Positions 53,356 through 62,332 of a DNA stretch of 64,000 nucleotides are shown piece after piece (position 1 is the stretch's first letter; every line of letters begins with the position of its first letter). The position numbers were made by a program, and so were the translations under genes. The stretch is from Candidatus Neomicrothrix sp. UBA881 (GTDB lineage Bacteria > Actinomycetota > Acidimicrobiia > Acidimicrobiales > MedAcidi-G1). Where the stretch lies: positions 9,854-73,853 of the forward strand of contig DBFL01000069.1 of NCBI GenBank assembly GCA_002294285.1, in the 5' to 3' direction. Below the pieces are notes generated by a model. That model saw only the letters and a program-made list of their open reading frames with translations. It did no database searches and was not told where the DNA came from.

Positions 53356-54289
53356 ACCTGTTTCGATGATTTTTCAATTAAAAAAACTCGTTACTAATTT
53401 TTCTAGAGGTATTGCCATGGGAGTGGCAGATGTAGTTCCGGGAGTTTCAGGGGGAACCATAGCTCTTGTTTTTGGCATCTACGAGAAACTTCTGGAAAAT
53501 ATAAGTAAGTGCGCTTTATGTTTAGGGAAAATTTTAAGAGCAGATTTTTTTGGTTTCCGACAGGAACTTAAAAAAATTGATTTCTCTTTTTTACTTCCGG
53601 TCATTTTTGGGATGTTGGTGACTATTGTTTCTGTTTCAGGGGTCATGGTAGATCTTCTTGAAAAGCATCCTGAACCTATGTCAGGTCTTTTTTTTGGTTT
53701 GGTTGCAGGTTCTACAGTAATTGCTTGTTCATTACTCAATTATTGGAATCTGCAAAAAACTATTGTCTCACTGGTTACGGCAATTCTTTTCTTTTTTATT
53801 CTCGGTCTGCGCTCTACTGTGTTCGATGATCCATCGCTATGGATCTTCTTTTTTTCAGGTTTTGTTGCGATTTGCGCTTGGATACTTCCCGGTGTTTCGG
53901 GTGCATTCTTACTACTAATTTTGGGTAATTACGCTGCTGTGTTAAGTGCAATCGATCATCAGGAATTCACAAAGCTTTTCGTGCTTTCAATTGGTGCAAT
54001 TATTGGGCTCGCATTGTTTTCCACTCTTCTTAAAACCTTGTTAGATAAACATCGTGATTTGGTTATATCTTGTCTAGTCGGATTAATGCTTGGGTCTTCA
54101 AGAGTTCTTTGGCCTTGGCCAAACGGCGTTGGTGTTATAAATGACGACGGAGATGAAGTGACTTCTGGGACAACCCTTGACTGGCCTGATTCAGACGACC
54201 TTCTAATTCCTCTTGTTTTAGGTTTTTTTGCTTTCGGACTTGTTCTAGCAATTAACTCGATTTCGAAAAAAGCTCTCTTAAAAAAATAG
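53348..54289 (+). CDS. DUF368 membrane protein (PopT-like polyprenyl-phosphate transporter)
   Basis: A 313-aa membrane protein with about eight helices. The DUF368 signature is RGIAMGVADVVPGVSGGTIAL near residues 19-38, repeated at the second half as ICAWILPGVSGAFLLLILG. DUF368 proteins (PopT) have been reported to recycle undecaprenyl phosphate across the membrane during wall synthesis. A basic loop (KHRDLVI) and an acidic loop with DDDGDEVTSG occur late. It overlaps the thioesterase gene by 8 bases and converges on the lipocalin-like gene with a 10-base gap. Substrate role is by family only. Confidence 0.85.
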   Translation: MDRPVSMIFQLKKLVTNFSRGIAMGVADVVPGVSGGTIALVFGIYEKLLENISKCALCLGKILRADFFGFRQELKKIDFSFLLPVIFGMLVTIVSVSGVMVDLLEKHPEPMSGLFFGLVAGSTVIACSLLNYWNLQKTIVSLVTAILFFFILGLRSTVFDDPSLWIFFFSGFVAICAWILPGVSGAFLLLILGNYAAVLSAIDHQEFTKLFVLSIGAIIGLALFSTLLKTLLDKHRDLVISCLVGLMLGSSRVLWPWPNGVGVINDDGDEVTSGTTLDWPDSDDLLIPLVLGFFAFGLVLAINSISKKALLKK

Positions 54290-54299
54290 TGATTTAGTT

Positions 54300-55232
54300 T
54301 TACTTCTGTGGTTGATTAAATTCAATCCAGGCGTGTCCTTCTCGGCCATCGTCGCTTTGCACAGAAACCAGACCTCGCGGGAACCTTGAGATAGAGCCAT
54401 TATCGGGATCTGTTAAAAGTACTGGTGCCCATGCGATAGGTTCGAACTCTATAGTTGTGTCTCCAAGTTTGACGTAGCCACTAGTAGGTATTCCTTCTTG
54501 TCCCAGTTTTGGCTCAGACACGACTCTATTTTCACCAATTAATCCTTTCTGGGATGAGTGATACCCAATACCTAAATCATGCCCTTCAACGGAAACTGCA
54601 TGAAAACGTGACCCGTCATTAAAGCGTCCTGAAAACCATGTCCATCCCTTGTCCCACCAGTCTCTTTCTGCCCATGAGTGGTCTCGTTGTCCCCAGCCGT
54701 CAACCTGAGACTTGTTTTCACCAATTTGAATTTCACCTGATACGCGACATGGAATTTCATATCTAGTGGTCACCTCATAATGAAAAGCCCAGGGATCAGA
54801 ACTATCAGTCTCTTCTGGGTGAGAATCCGTAGCCCAACCTAGGTCGATCCCAACAGGAATCTTTTCACCTCTCATGTCTCCATAAGCTTCTATCGGATCG
54901 TCTAAAGCAACTCCGAACGCTTCTACGCCTACACTGAAATATTCAAGTGGACTTTCCACTGCTAGGTCTGCCCACAAACCTGAGGATCTGATTTCTAATC
55001 CTGGAGGTTCAGGTATCGCTGAGTCGTGATCAACAATAAAAACAGGCTTCTGATCTTGACCAACTATGCAACACCAAAACCAACATTCTTTTAAGTTGGG
55101 GCATACTGCCATACGCACATACCCTCCGTTTTTTCCTTCAGCGTCAAACCAGTCCATATACCACGATTCACTCCAAAGCCTTTCGGAACCTCCTTCGTGA
55201 CGCTTTTCATCAGCAGGGGTAGGGATACTCAT
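54300..55232 (-). CDS. AttH/CrtC-like lipocalin-fold protein (DUF7064/7065 type)
   Basis: A 310-aa protein with the two-lobe lipocalin-like fold seen in hydroxyneurosporene dehydrogenase/AttH relatives. The conserved GWGQRDHSWAERDWW is near residue 185 and ESWYMDWF near the N-terminus. No signal peptide. The family is common in actinobacteria beside acyl-CoA and steroid genes, and has no settled reaction. Its ATG overlaps the stop of the 370-aa gene by 4 bases, so it is the third gene of an operon that starts with the phosphohistidine domain. Confidence 0.8.
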   Translation of the reverse strand: MSIPTPADEKRHEGGSERLWSESWYMDWFDAEGKNGGYVRMAVCPNLKECWFWCCIVGQDQKPVFIVDHDSAIPEPPGLEIRSSGLWADLAVESPLEYFSVGVEAFGVALDDPIEAYGDMRGEKIPVGIDLGWATDSHPEETDSSDPWAFHYEVTTRYEIPCRVSGEIQIGENKSQVDGWGQRDHSWAERDWWDKGWTWFSGRFNDGSRFHAVSVEGHDLGIGYHSSQKGLIGENRVVSEPKLGQEGIPTSGYVKLGDTTIEFEPIAWAPVLLTDPDNGSISRFPRGLVSVQSDDGREGHAWIEFNQPQK

Positions 55233-56341
55233 TTATTAATCTCCTCATAGTAGGGATAAGGGTCGTTATTTGGATCTTGTTGTGGGGGTTCAATTTCAGC
55301 GGTTACCAGAGGGTATATGTCTTCTGGTATGTCTCGTGGACACTCCCAATCAATTTCTTTTTCAACTCCAGCTATTTGTGCAAAGGGTCTTAAAAAAGTG
55401 AAATAGACATACGCCCCGCACCGGATTCGCTCATCTCTGTCCATGGCGACAATATTTCTATAATGACTTTTTTGGACTTGTTTTATTTTCGAAACAAAAG
55501 TTTCGAATTGATTATCGTCAATCGGTTCTAATTGCCCATTTTTATTGGCGAAAATTGCAAATTTCTCTAAATGGTTTAAATAATCTTCAGGGGTTGTCAC
55601 GGAAGTTCCAAAATCTGTCACTGTGACTTTAACTGTTGGATCTAAAACAAAAATTGCTGTCAGATTTTCGTAAGGTAGTTCATCTGCGACATCTGACCAC
55701 CAAAAATCACTTTTACTGAGTCTGAAATAGTCCCGGACAATTATTGTTCGACCATCTTCTGTTTTGTAGGGTCCTGTGTCTCCATGTCCAACACGGGTAT
55801 CAAAATAGAGCAGGAACAGATAATTGATTAAGGTAGCGTTCAAATGCCTTATTAAGGCTTGTCTTTCCGCATTTACTGGACTAGCAGATTGTTTTAGAAA
55901 TTCTAAATGGGATAAATCCAAAACATTTATCTTGTTTCCATTGTCAGCTGCATGTAAATACTCGCCACCTCTATACGAGCGTGAGACACGTCCCCAAAAA
56001 TCTAAAACTTTATGTGCATTTGAAACATTGTCTAACGATGGATCGATTAGAGACATGATGTTTCTTCCTAGTAGCCAGAAATTAGCAACTCCCCAAAGGA
56101 AAACTGAATTAGCTTGACACGACGGTCTTCTAGCTAGGGCACCTATCTCTTCTGGAGTAATAGATTCAGTTATTACATCTATAGCTTCTGGATACCTTAA
56201 GAAAGCTTCAATCGCTGAGACTGTCACATAGGAAGTGACTGGGATTAACTGGGATGAATAACCGGTTCTTTCTGCCATAAGTCTGGCTGAAATCGGGTTG
56301 ATAGCTTTCAGGTAATTATTGACTTCTGTAATCATTTCCAT
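55229..56341 (-). CDS. Unrecognised 370-aa protein, partner of a phosphohistidine domain
   Basis: I do not recognise a family. The protein is soluble and mostly helical in its first half (ARLMAERTGYSSQLIPV, ANFWLLGRNIMSLID). Mid-protein it has LLYFDTRVGHGDTGPYKTED, shown here as RVGHGDTGPY, then IVRDYFRLSKSDFWWSDV and a beta-rich segment (TAIFVLDPTVKVTVTDFG). The C-terminus is proline-, aspartate- and asparagine-rich. It starts 1 base after the phosphohistidine-domain gene and overlaps the lipocalin-like gene by 4 bases. The arrangement suggests that it uses or makes the phosphoryl group carried by the small protein; the RVGHGDTGPY stretch is a good candidate active site. Function unknown. 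Confidence 0.75.
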   Translation of the reverse strand: MEMITEVNNYLKAINPISARLMAERTGYSSQLIPVTSYVTVSAIEAFLRYPEAIDVITESITPEEIGALARRPSCQANSVFLWGVANFWLLGRNIMSLIDPSLDNVSNAHKVLDFWGRVSRSYRGGEYLHAADNGNKINVLDLSHLEFLKQSASPVNAERQALIRHLNATLINYLFLLYFDTRVGHGDTGPYKTEDGRTIIVRDYFRLSKSDFWWSDVADELPYENLTAIFVLDPTVKVTVTDFGTSVTTPEDYLNHLEKFAIFANKNGQLEPIDDNQFETFVSKIKQVQKSHYRNIVAMDRDERIRCGAYVYFTFLRPFAQIAGVEKEIDWECPRDIPEDIYPLVTAEIEPPQQDPNNDPYPYYEEINK

Positions 56342-56342
56342 G

Positions 56343-56690
56343 TTAATCAGCTAGATAAATTAGACCTTCGGGTCCTGTTCCATCAAGAATTATCTCAGTG
56401 CCGTTTTCAGAATCGTAAAATAATTCAGCTGCAATTATGCCTGGTATTTGAAATTCTCGACTTACTATCCCAATATGACTTCTGATAGTGCCTTCCGTGC
56501 AGATCACCCCACGCAGCTCATCAAAAATTGGAGATAAAAAGGTCGCTCCAGCATCTCTAATTACTGCAATTACATTATCTAGGCCTTTGTCCATTAAATC
56601 TAGAACGTCTTCTGGTCCTTCAAGCCTTGTCCAAATACCTCGAACAGGACTGTAGTCAAAGGTTTTCTGACCGGTTCCAATTTTCTCCAC
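56343..56690 (-). CDS. Free-standing PEP-utiliser phosphohistidine (swivelling) domain protein
   Basis: A 115-aa protein equal to just the mobile domain of PEP synthase/PPDK/rifampicin phosphotransferase. The hallmark is GVICTEGTIRSHIGIVSREF, with the histidine of SHIGIVSRE at the phosphorylation position and IPGII after it; IILDGTGPEGLIYL closes the domain. There is no nucleotide-binding or PEP-binding domain in the gene or its neighbours, so its phosphate donor must be elsewhere or it works without phosphorylation. GTG start; TACTGT lies exactly 6 bases upstream. Followed by the unrecognised 370-aa gene with 1 base between. Confidence 0.85.
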   Translation of the reverse strand: MEKIGTGQKTFDYSPVRGIWTRLEGPEDVLDLMDKGLDNVIAVIRDAGATFLSPIFDELRGVICTEGTIRSHIGIVSREFQIPGIIAAELFYDSENGTEIILDGTGPEGLIYLAD

Positions 56691-56696
56691 TGTTTC

Positions 56697-56702
56697 ACAG
56701 TA
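56697..56702 (-). promoter_or_regulatory. Predicted leaderless -10 of the phosphohistidine-domain gene
   Basis: Minus-strand TACTGT, then GAAACA, then the GTG start. It is back to back with the SCP2 promoter only 35 bases away, so the two divergent units probably share control. Confidence 0.42.
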
Positions 56703-56737
56703 CTAGGAAGATAAGGAAGATCTATCACGGAGGCACG

Positions 56738-56743
56738 TAAGAT
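56738..56743 (+). promoter_or_regulatory. Predicted leaderless -10 of the SCP2 gene
   Basis: TAAGAT, then TGAAAT, then GTG at 56750. The 6-base distance supports GTG 56750 over the in-frame ATG at 56768. The GGAGG at 56729-56733 is 16 bases from the GTG, too far for a normal ribosome binding site. Confidence 0.42.
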
Positions 56744-56749
56744 TGAAAT

Positions 56750-57154
56750 GTGGAAAAAATCATTTACATGTCTGACGCTTGGATAGATAAATTAAATTCT
56801 GTCGCCCAGTCTCACTTAGGTTTGTCTGAAGTGGCAACTGACATTGAACTCGTTATTGAGTACAGAGTTGTGGGTGAAACATTAACTATTTGGCAAATTA
56901 AGATTGATAAAGGAAATACAACTGTTACTGCAAGTGGCGACTCTAAGCCTGATGTTTGGTATGAAACTGACCTGTCTACTGCAGTTGCTCTATTTGAAGG
57001 AACAATAGACCCTTTAACCGCAATCATCGAGGGAAAAATGGAGATTGGTGGGGATCCAAGAGTGCTTTTGGATAAATCAATAGTTTTTGAGCAACTAGAA
57101 AATATTTTCGAAACAATCCGCCCTACAACAGTTTTTGATTTCGATAGAGAGTAG
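56750..57154 (+). CDS. SCP2 sterol-binding-domain protein
   Basis: A 134-aa SCP2-fold protein. The pattern ELVIEYRVVGETLTIWQIKID, TASGDSKPDVWYETDLSTAVALFEG and AIIEGKMEIGGDPRVLLD is the typical core with a hydrophobic pocket for lipids or acyl chains; it is shown here in pieces (DVWYETDLST, KMEIGGDPR). The GTG start is supported by a TAAGAT -10 six bases upstream. It is divergent from the phosphohistidine-domain gene and 9 bases ahead of the MOSC gene. Likely a small carrier of a lipophilic substrate. Confidence 0.82.
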   Translation: MEKIIYMSDAWIDKLNSVAQSHLGLSEVATDIELVIEYRVVGETLTIWQIKIDKGNTTVTASGDSKPDVWYETDLSTAVALFEGTIDPLTAIIEGKMEIGGDPRVLLDKSIVFEQLENIFETIRPTTVFDFDRE

Positions 57155-57163
57155 CTTTTAGCA

Positions 57164-57598
57164 ATGGGCGAGTTATTAGAAATTTGGTTGAAAAAACTTC
57201 ATGGTGAACCAATGATTTCTCTTACTGAAGCAGATGTAATTGCCGGCGAAGGTATTGCAGGTTCCGCAAAAGAACCTGGTACGAAACGTCAGGTGACTGT
57301 TCTTTCAAAGGAGAGTTGGGAATCAGCTACTGAAAGCATCGGTAAATTTGTCAACCCTAAAGAGAGAAGGGCAAATTTTATAGTTAGTGGAATCGACCTA
57401 GAGGAAACTATTGGAAAGATCCTTCAAATCGGTGAACTAAAAATTGAAGTGACAGGTGAAACAGTTCCTTGCAAGCTGATGAATGAGGTCTCTGAAGGAC
57501 TTCGAGATGCATTAACTCCTGAGTGGCGAGGTGGAATAACAGGAGTTGTAATCAACGATTGTTCAGTCAAAAAAGGTGACTTGGTTAAGTGGTTGTGA
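57164..57598 (+). CDS. MOSC-domain protein
   Basis: A 144-aa single-domain MOSC protein. The beta-rich pattern with QVTVLSKESWES, KERRANFIVSGIDLEE, GELKIEVTGETVPCKLM and GGITGVVINDCSVKKGD matches the family; the conserved cysteine is in TVPCKLM. MOSC domains bind molybdenum cofactor or carry sulfur. It is 9 bases after the SCP2 gene and converges on mdh with a 10-base gap. A molybdopterin synthase subunit (moaE) is in the window, but no molybdoenzyme is. Confidence 0.85.
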   Translation: MGELLEIWLKKLHGEPMISLTEADVIAGEGIAGSAKEPGTKRQVTVLSKESWESATESIGKFVNPKERRANFIVSGIDLEETIGKILQIGELKIEVTGETVPCKLMNEVSEGLRDALTPEWRGGITGVVINDCSVKKGDLVKWL

Positions 57599-57608
57599 CA
57601 AGCAACTC

Positions 57609-58610
57609 TTAAATTAATCCCAGATCAGAAACAGTGTCTCGCTCTTCAGAAAGTTCTTGAACAGAAGCATCAATTTTTGTTCTGGAAAACTCATCTATCT
57701 GAAGATCTTTTACAATTTCCCAATCACCATTTGAGCATGTAACAGGAAAAGATGAGATCAGTCCTTCTTCTACTCCGTAACTTCCGTCAGAACATACAGC
57801 CATAGAAACCCAATCATTCTCAGGAGTTTCACTGATCCAGTCCCTAACATGATCAATCGCGGCATTTGCAGCAGAAGCAGCGCTAGATAAACCGCGTGCT
57901 TCAATTATGGCTGCACCTCTTTGTTGAACTGATGGGATAAAAACTTTTTCTAACCAATCTTGATCATCTATTAAGTCAGAAGCAGACTTATCAGAAATTC
58001 TACAATTAAAGAGATCTGGATATTGGGTTGCTGAATGGTTACCCCAAATTGTCATTTTTTTTATTTCTGTTGTCGGTATTTCCATTCTCTGTGCAACTTG
58101 AGTTATTGCTCTGTTGTGATCCAAACGTGTCATAGCTGAAAATCTATGTCTAGGTATGTCAGGTGCATTGTTCATTGCTATTAGACAATTGGTATTAGCT
58201 GGATTACCCACTACTAGGACACGTAAATCTTCTGCAGCTTTATCATTCAAAGCTGCTCCTTGGCCGGTAAAAATTTCACCATTTGCTTCCAGAAGGTCTT
58301 TGCGTTCCATTCCTTGACTTCTTGGTCTAGATCCAACTAGCAGAGCTACATTGGCACCTTCAAAAGCTTGATCTGCTTGATCTGAGAGTTCTATCTTTTC
58401 CAATAAGGGAAAAGCACAATCATCAAGTTCCATGGCCACGCCCTCTAACGCTCCCATTGCAGGTGGTATCTCTAATAATTGAAGAATTACAGGTCGATTT
58501 GGACCACATAGTTGACCACTGGCTATTCGAAAGACAAGACTATAACCAATTTGACCTGCTGCTCCTGTTATGGCTACTCGGATGGGATTATTACTCAAGA
58601 TTGACTCCAT
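57609..58610 (-). CDS. mdh: Malate dehydrogenase
   Basis: NAD-dependent oxidation of malate to oxaloacetate in the TCA cycle. In the 333-aa protein the Rossmann motif is [17 protein letters not shown]; the substrate arginines are in [13 protein letters not shown] and MTRLDHNRA, and the catalytic histidine in [12 protein letters not shown]. The protein resembles the cytosolic/LDH-like type typical of actinobacteria. Single gene, convergent with the MOSC gene. Start ATG at 58610 with no strong ribosome binding site. Confidence 0.95.
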   Translation of the reverse strand: MESILSNNPIRVAITGAAGQIGYSLVFRIASGQLCGPNRPVILQLLEIPPAMGALEGVAMELDDCAFPLLEKIELSDQADQAFEGANVALLVGSRPRSQGMERKDLLEANGEIFTGQGAALNDKAAEDLRVLVVGNPANTNCLIAMNNAPDIPRHRFSAMTRLDHNRAITQVAQRMEIPTTEIKKMTIWGNHSATQYPDLFNCRISDKSASDLIDDQDWLEKVFIPSVQQRGAAIIEARGLSSAASAANAAIDHVRDWISETPENDWVSMAVCSDGSYGVEEGLISSFPVTCSNGDWEIVKDLQIDEFSRTKIDASVQELSEERDTVSDLGLI

Positions 58611-58694
58611 TTAATTTGTTCACTCTCACTGAGAATACTTTCTAAATTATAAATAGGGATAGAAATTCATAGTCAAAAAAATTTGTTACTTTTT

Positions 58695-60521
58695 TCACAG
58701 TTCTCTTGTATTTCCAATCCAAGATTCATAAAGCTTTGAATAAATTCCTGTTGAGTTTATTAGATCAGAATGCTCGCCCTTTTCTACTATTTCTCCTTTA
58801 TCAAAAACTAGGATCATGTCTGCTCGCTCAGCAGTTGAAATACGATGGGCAATACTCACGGTTGTACGACCTTGTGCTAGACGTTCTAAAGTGCTCTCAA
58901 GCATCTGTTCAGTTTCAGGGTCGATCGCTGAAGTAGCTTCATCTAAAATTAGTAAACCAGGGTTAGCTACTTGTGCTCTAGCAAGCGCAACCAACTGTCG
59001 CTCTCCCACTGATAAAGACTCACCTCTTTCTCCGACTCTTGTTTCTAACCCGTCAGGTAGTTGATTTATCCAAGGCCATAAACCTAAAGCGTCAATTGAT
59101 TCTTCTGCATCGCTTCTTTTTGCATTACTTCGACCGTAGCGAACATTTTCGATCAAACTTGTGTCAAATAAGAAACCATCTTGCGGCACCATCCTTATCG
59201 ATCTATGCCTGTGATCGGAATCTATTTCTGAAAGGTCTTGACCGTTTATCAACACTCTCCCATTTGTTGGATCTGCTAATCGTGTAAGTAGTTTCGCAAA
59301 AGTTGTTTTCCCGGATCCTGTTTCACCAACAACAGCTACTGAGACCCCAGCAGGAATGTAGACATTTATATTATTGAGTACTAAACCTCCGGTTCGGTAT
59401 GAAAAATCAACTTCTTCTAATTTCACATCAAGTGGACTTTCAGGCAGAGTTAAACCTTTAGATGGTTCTTTGACTTCAATTTCTTTGTCTAGAACATCAA
59501 GTACTTTCCACCATCCCGCAAGTGCTGTCTGAGTCTGATTAAGAACTTCTCCCAATTCAGATATCGGCATTACTAGTAAGTTGGATAAAAATACAAAAGC
59601 AATTAGCTCTCCAGAAGTAACTCCCCAATCTGGCCCCCAGTAAACCCCTGCGCCTACAACCGCTGCAATTGCAGCAACTCCAATAATGTCTGTGATCGGA
59701 AGAACAAAAGAGAAATACTTTTGAGCTACCATCTGTTCTTTGTATTGATAATTAATGGCGTCGTGTAATTTAGCCCTTGTTTTGCGCCGGTAACCGTAAG
59801 CTCTTACAACATCAACTCCCTGGATAGCTTCTGAAACTACTGAAAGTGTGTCTGACACTCGACTTCGAACCCGGTCATGCGCTTGTAGTTGTTTGCGTTG
59901 CATCCATCTAAGAACTGGAAATAAAGGTGCGTGGACTAACAGGGTGACTATGGAAAGATGCCATGAGTAGAGAACCATTATTACTAATACTGCGAGTATT
60001 TGTATGGAATTGATTATCCACGCTATTGCTCCCCATTGAGCAAATTGCGTAAGGGTTTCAACATCACTTGTTACTCGCGCTGTGTGGGCACCTTTTCTGG
60101 CGTCTACGTGATCAGCAATACTTAATCTATGCAAGTGCTCAAACGTTCTTATTCTTAAACCCATTAAAACGTTCTCTGCTGTTTTAGCTAAGCGATAGTA
60201 AGTTGCCTTACCTAAAGCCATCCCTGCTATTGAAAGAAACATTGATATAAATGAGAAAAGAAGAACTGAATTTACATTCACTCCATTCGTTGTGATGCCT
60301 CGGTCAAGAACTTCTTTAATTGTGAGAGGCACTAATAATTTTCCACCTGCTACTGCTAATGCCATTAAAGCTGTTAGAGAAACACCTGCTTTTAATTCTG
60401 GAGACGCTTTCAAGCCTCTCTTCAAAACATTTAGAGCTCCTACACCTTCAATCCCTTCTAAATCTTGAGGTTCAGTTTCGAATTCTTTTCCAATAGCGTC
60501 GTGCCCATCCAAAAAAGTCAT
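58695..60521 (-). CDS. ABC exporter half-transporter, subunit 2
   Basis: A 608-aa membrane/ATPase fusion: six helices at about residues 60-340 and a nucleotide-binding domain with Walker A VGETGSGKTT, signature LSVGERQ (non-canonical: second glycine replaced by valine) and Walker B LLILDEATSAIDP with the catalytic glutamate. It overlaps the upstream partner by 4 bases (ATGA), so the two form a heterodimer. The non-canonical signature is typical of one half of such pairs. It may export drugs, lipids or peptides; substrate unknown. Confidence 0.92.
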   Translation of the reverse strand: MTFLDGHDAIGKEFETEPQDLEGIEGVGALNVLKRGLKASPELKAGVSLTALMALAVAGGKLLVPLTIKEVLDRGITTNGVNVNSVLLFSFISMFLSIAGMALGKATYYRLAKTAENVLMGLRIRTFEHLHRLSIADHVDARKGAHTARVTSDVETLTQFAQWGAIAWIINSIQILAVLVIMVLYSWHLSIVTLLVHAPLFPVLRWMQRKQLQAHDRVRSRVSDTLSVVSEAIQGVDVVRAYGYRRKTRAKLHDAINYQYKEQMVAQKYFSFVLPITDIIGVAAIAAVVGAGVYWGPDWGVTSGELIAFVFLSNLLVMPISELGEVLNQTQTALAGWWKVLDVLDKEIEVKEPSKGLTLPESPLDVKLEEVDFSYRTGGLVLNNINVYIPAGVSVAVVGETGSGKTTFAKLLTRLADPTNGRVLINGQDLSEIDSDHRHRSIRMVPQDGFLFDTSLIENVRYGRSNAKRSDAEESIDALGLWPWINQLPDGLETRVGERGESLSVGERQLVALARAQVANPGLLILDEATSAIDPETEQMLESTLERLAQGRTTVSIAHRISTAERADMILVFDKGEIVEKGEHSDLINSTGIYSKLYESWIGNTREL

Positions 60522-62332
60522 AGCGTTACATCCTCATAGGCGTTGACAAGATTGGCATAATCTTCAATTTGTAATAGTTCTTCATGAGAACCTGAAGCTA
60601 CAACTTTTCCATCATCAAGAAATATGACTCTTTCCGCTAGTCGAATTGTCGCTAATCTGTGGGCAACTACAAGTAGAGAACAATTAGTTTCTATCTTGAT
60701 GTTTTGTAAAATTTTTGCTTCAACTTTCGGGTCTACAGCAGATGTAGCATCATCTAAAATCAACACGGAAGGCTTTCTCAATAATGCACGTGCAATGGCT
60801 ATGCGCTGACGTTGTCCACCTGACAGTGTTATACCTCGTTCCCCAACTATTGTTTCAATTCCTTGAGGGAGTTCGGAAACGAATTCATCGGCTGATGCAA
60901 CTTTAAGAGCTGATAAAATTTCTGATTCTGAAACGTTCTTATCTAATGCTAAATTTTCGCGAAGAGTTGAAGCGAAAAGAAATGTCTCTTGAAAAACCGG
61001 GGCAACATGGTCTGATACAAAATCTGGTCCTAGTAATCCTAGATTTGCTTCTCCTAAAGTTACGCTTCCTGATGTTGGTTCAACCAAACCAGACATAAGC
61101 ATTACAAGTGTGCTCTTACCAGATCCTGTTGACCCGACCAAAGCAACAGATTCACCTTCGACAATCTTTTCAGAAAAATCTTCTAAAACAATTTGTCTAA
61201 CTTGTCCTTCGTTTTCTGCAGGGTAAGAAAAGCCAACTTTGTCAAAAACTACGTCTAGTGGTTTTTTTACTTCTCCATCTTGCGGATATTGAATTTTTTC
61301 AATTGAAAAAATTTCATCTATTCGATCCATAGCTACTACTGATCGAGGCATCTCTTGAAACATGAAACCGAGTATCTGTACTGGAAGGGTGAGAATCATG
61401 AACAAAGCCATTGCCTGGACAGTTTCACCAACGGTTGCTGAACCGTTATCGACTAATAATGCTCCGACCATTAATAGAACTAGAATTCCGAAATTCGGAA
61501 GGTGATATAGCAGTGGAGAAAAAACCGATCTCTGCCATCCAATTTTTAACCGCTCTTGTCGTAAACGTTCTGAAGTTTCAGTTAACCTCTCCAACTCTTG
61601 CTTTTGTCTTCCAATGGTCTTAACAACCATTATCCCGTCAAGACTTTCGTGTGCAATTTCTGAAACTTCCCCTATGAGAGCTTGAGCTCTTCTTGCTGGT
61701 CCTTCAACCGCTCGAACAAAAAACCTTTGTAATACTGCAAGCGCAGGGAAAAGTAATAATGCAACCAAAAAGAACAAGGGGTGAATAACCAAAAGACTTA
61801 TTAACGAAAACAAAATCAGTGAAATTACCGATATGGAAAAAGCTAGAGGCATTAAAACTGATGTAGCTGTTTCTACATCAGTGTCTACTCTTGCTAATAG
61901 TTCCCCAGTGGATCTAGACCAGTAATTGGCTCTAGGGGCGTCTAAAAGGTGATCAATTACTGATAACCGCCAAGTTTGTTTAGTTTTTTCAACTGCTGTG
62001 AAATTAAAGAACCTTCTAAGCATTACCGAAAAACCTCTTATAAGGCCAACGATTACTATCGCGATAAACCCACCGAGAATGGTCCGACCTTCAACTCCTT
62101 CACCATCTAGACCTGGAATAATTACCTGATCAGTTACACGACCCAAAACGATTGTGAAACCTACTACAACTAGAGAGAAAATGTTTCCCGCTGAAATTCC
62201 GATTATGTGAGGTAGTGGATGGGCTTTTATTGATCTGAAGACCAGCCTAAACCAACGTTTTACAACCTTGCCCTCATCGGAAAATTCTCCGACTTCTGTA
62301 GTTGTACGTTCTGATTCAGAATCGATCGACAA
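60518..62332 (-). CDS. ABC exporter half-transporter, subunit 1
   Basis: About 604 aa: six helices and a nucleotide-binding domain with Walker [11 protein letters not shown], canonical signature LSGGQRQ and Walker [14 protein letters not shown], in which the catalytic glutamate is aspartate. With the partner's altered signature, this gives one degenerate ATP site, as in TM287/288-type heterodimers. The start is uncertain: no ATG occurs after the icd stop. TTG at 62332 overlaps icd by 17 bases and gives a normal length; an ATG at 62395 would overlap by 80. The open frame continues to 62416. Confidence 0.88.
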   Translation of the reverse strand: MSIDSESERTTTEVGEFSDEGKVVKRWFRLVFRSIKAHPLPHIIGISAGNIFSLVVVGFTIVLGRVTDQVIIPGLDGEGVEGRTILGGFIAIVIVGLIRGFSVMLRRFFNFTAVEKTKQTWRLSVIDHLLDAPRANYWSRSTGELLARVDTDVETATSVLMPLAFSISVISLILFSLISLLVIHPLFFLVALLLFPALAVLQRFFVRAVEGPARRAQALIGEVSEIAHESLDGIMVVKTIGRQKQELERLTETSERLRQERLKIGWQRSVFSPLLYHLPNFGILVLLMVGALLVDNGSATVGETVQAMALFMILTLPVQILGFMFQEMPRSVVAMDRIDEIFSIEKIQYPQDGEVKKPLDVVFDKVGFSYPAENEGQVRQIVLEDFSEKIVEGESVALVGSTGSGKSTLVMLMSGLVEPTSGSVTLGEANLGLLGPDFVSDHVAPVFQETFLFASTLRENLALDKNVSESEILSALKVASADEFVSELPQGIETIVGERGITLSGGQRQRIAIARALLRKPSVLILDDATSAVDPKVEAKILQNIKIETNCSLLVVAHRLATIRLAERVIFLDDGKVVASGSHEELLQIEDYANLVNAYEDVTL

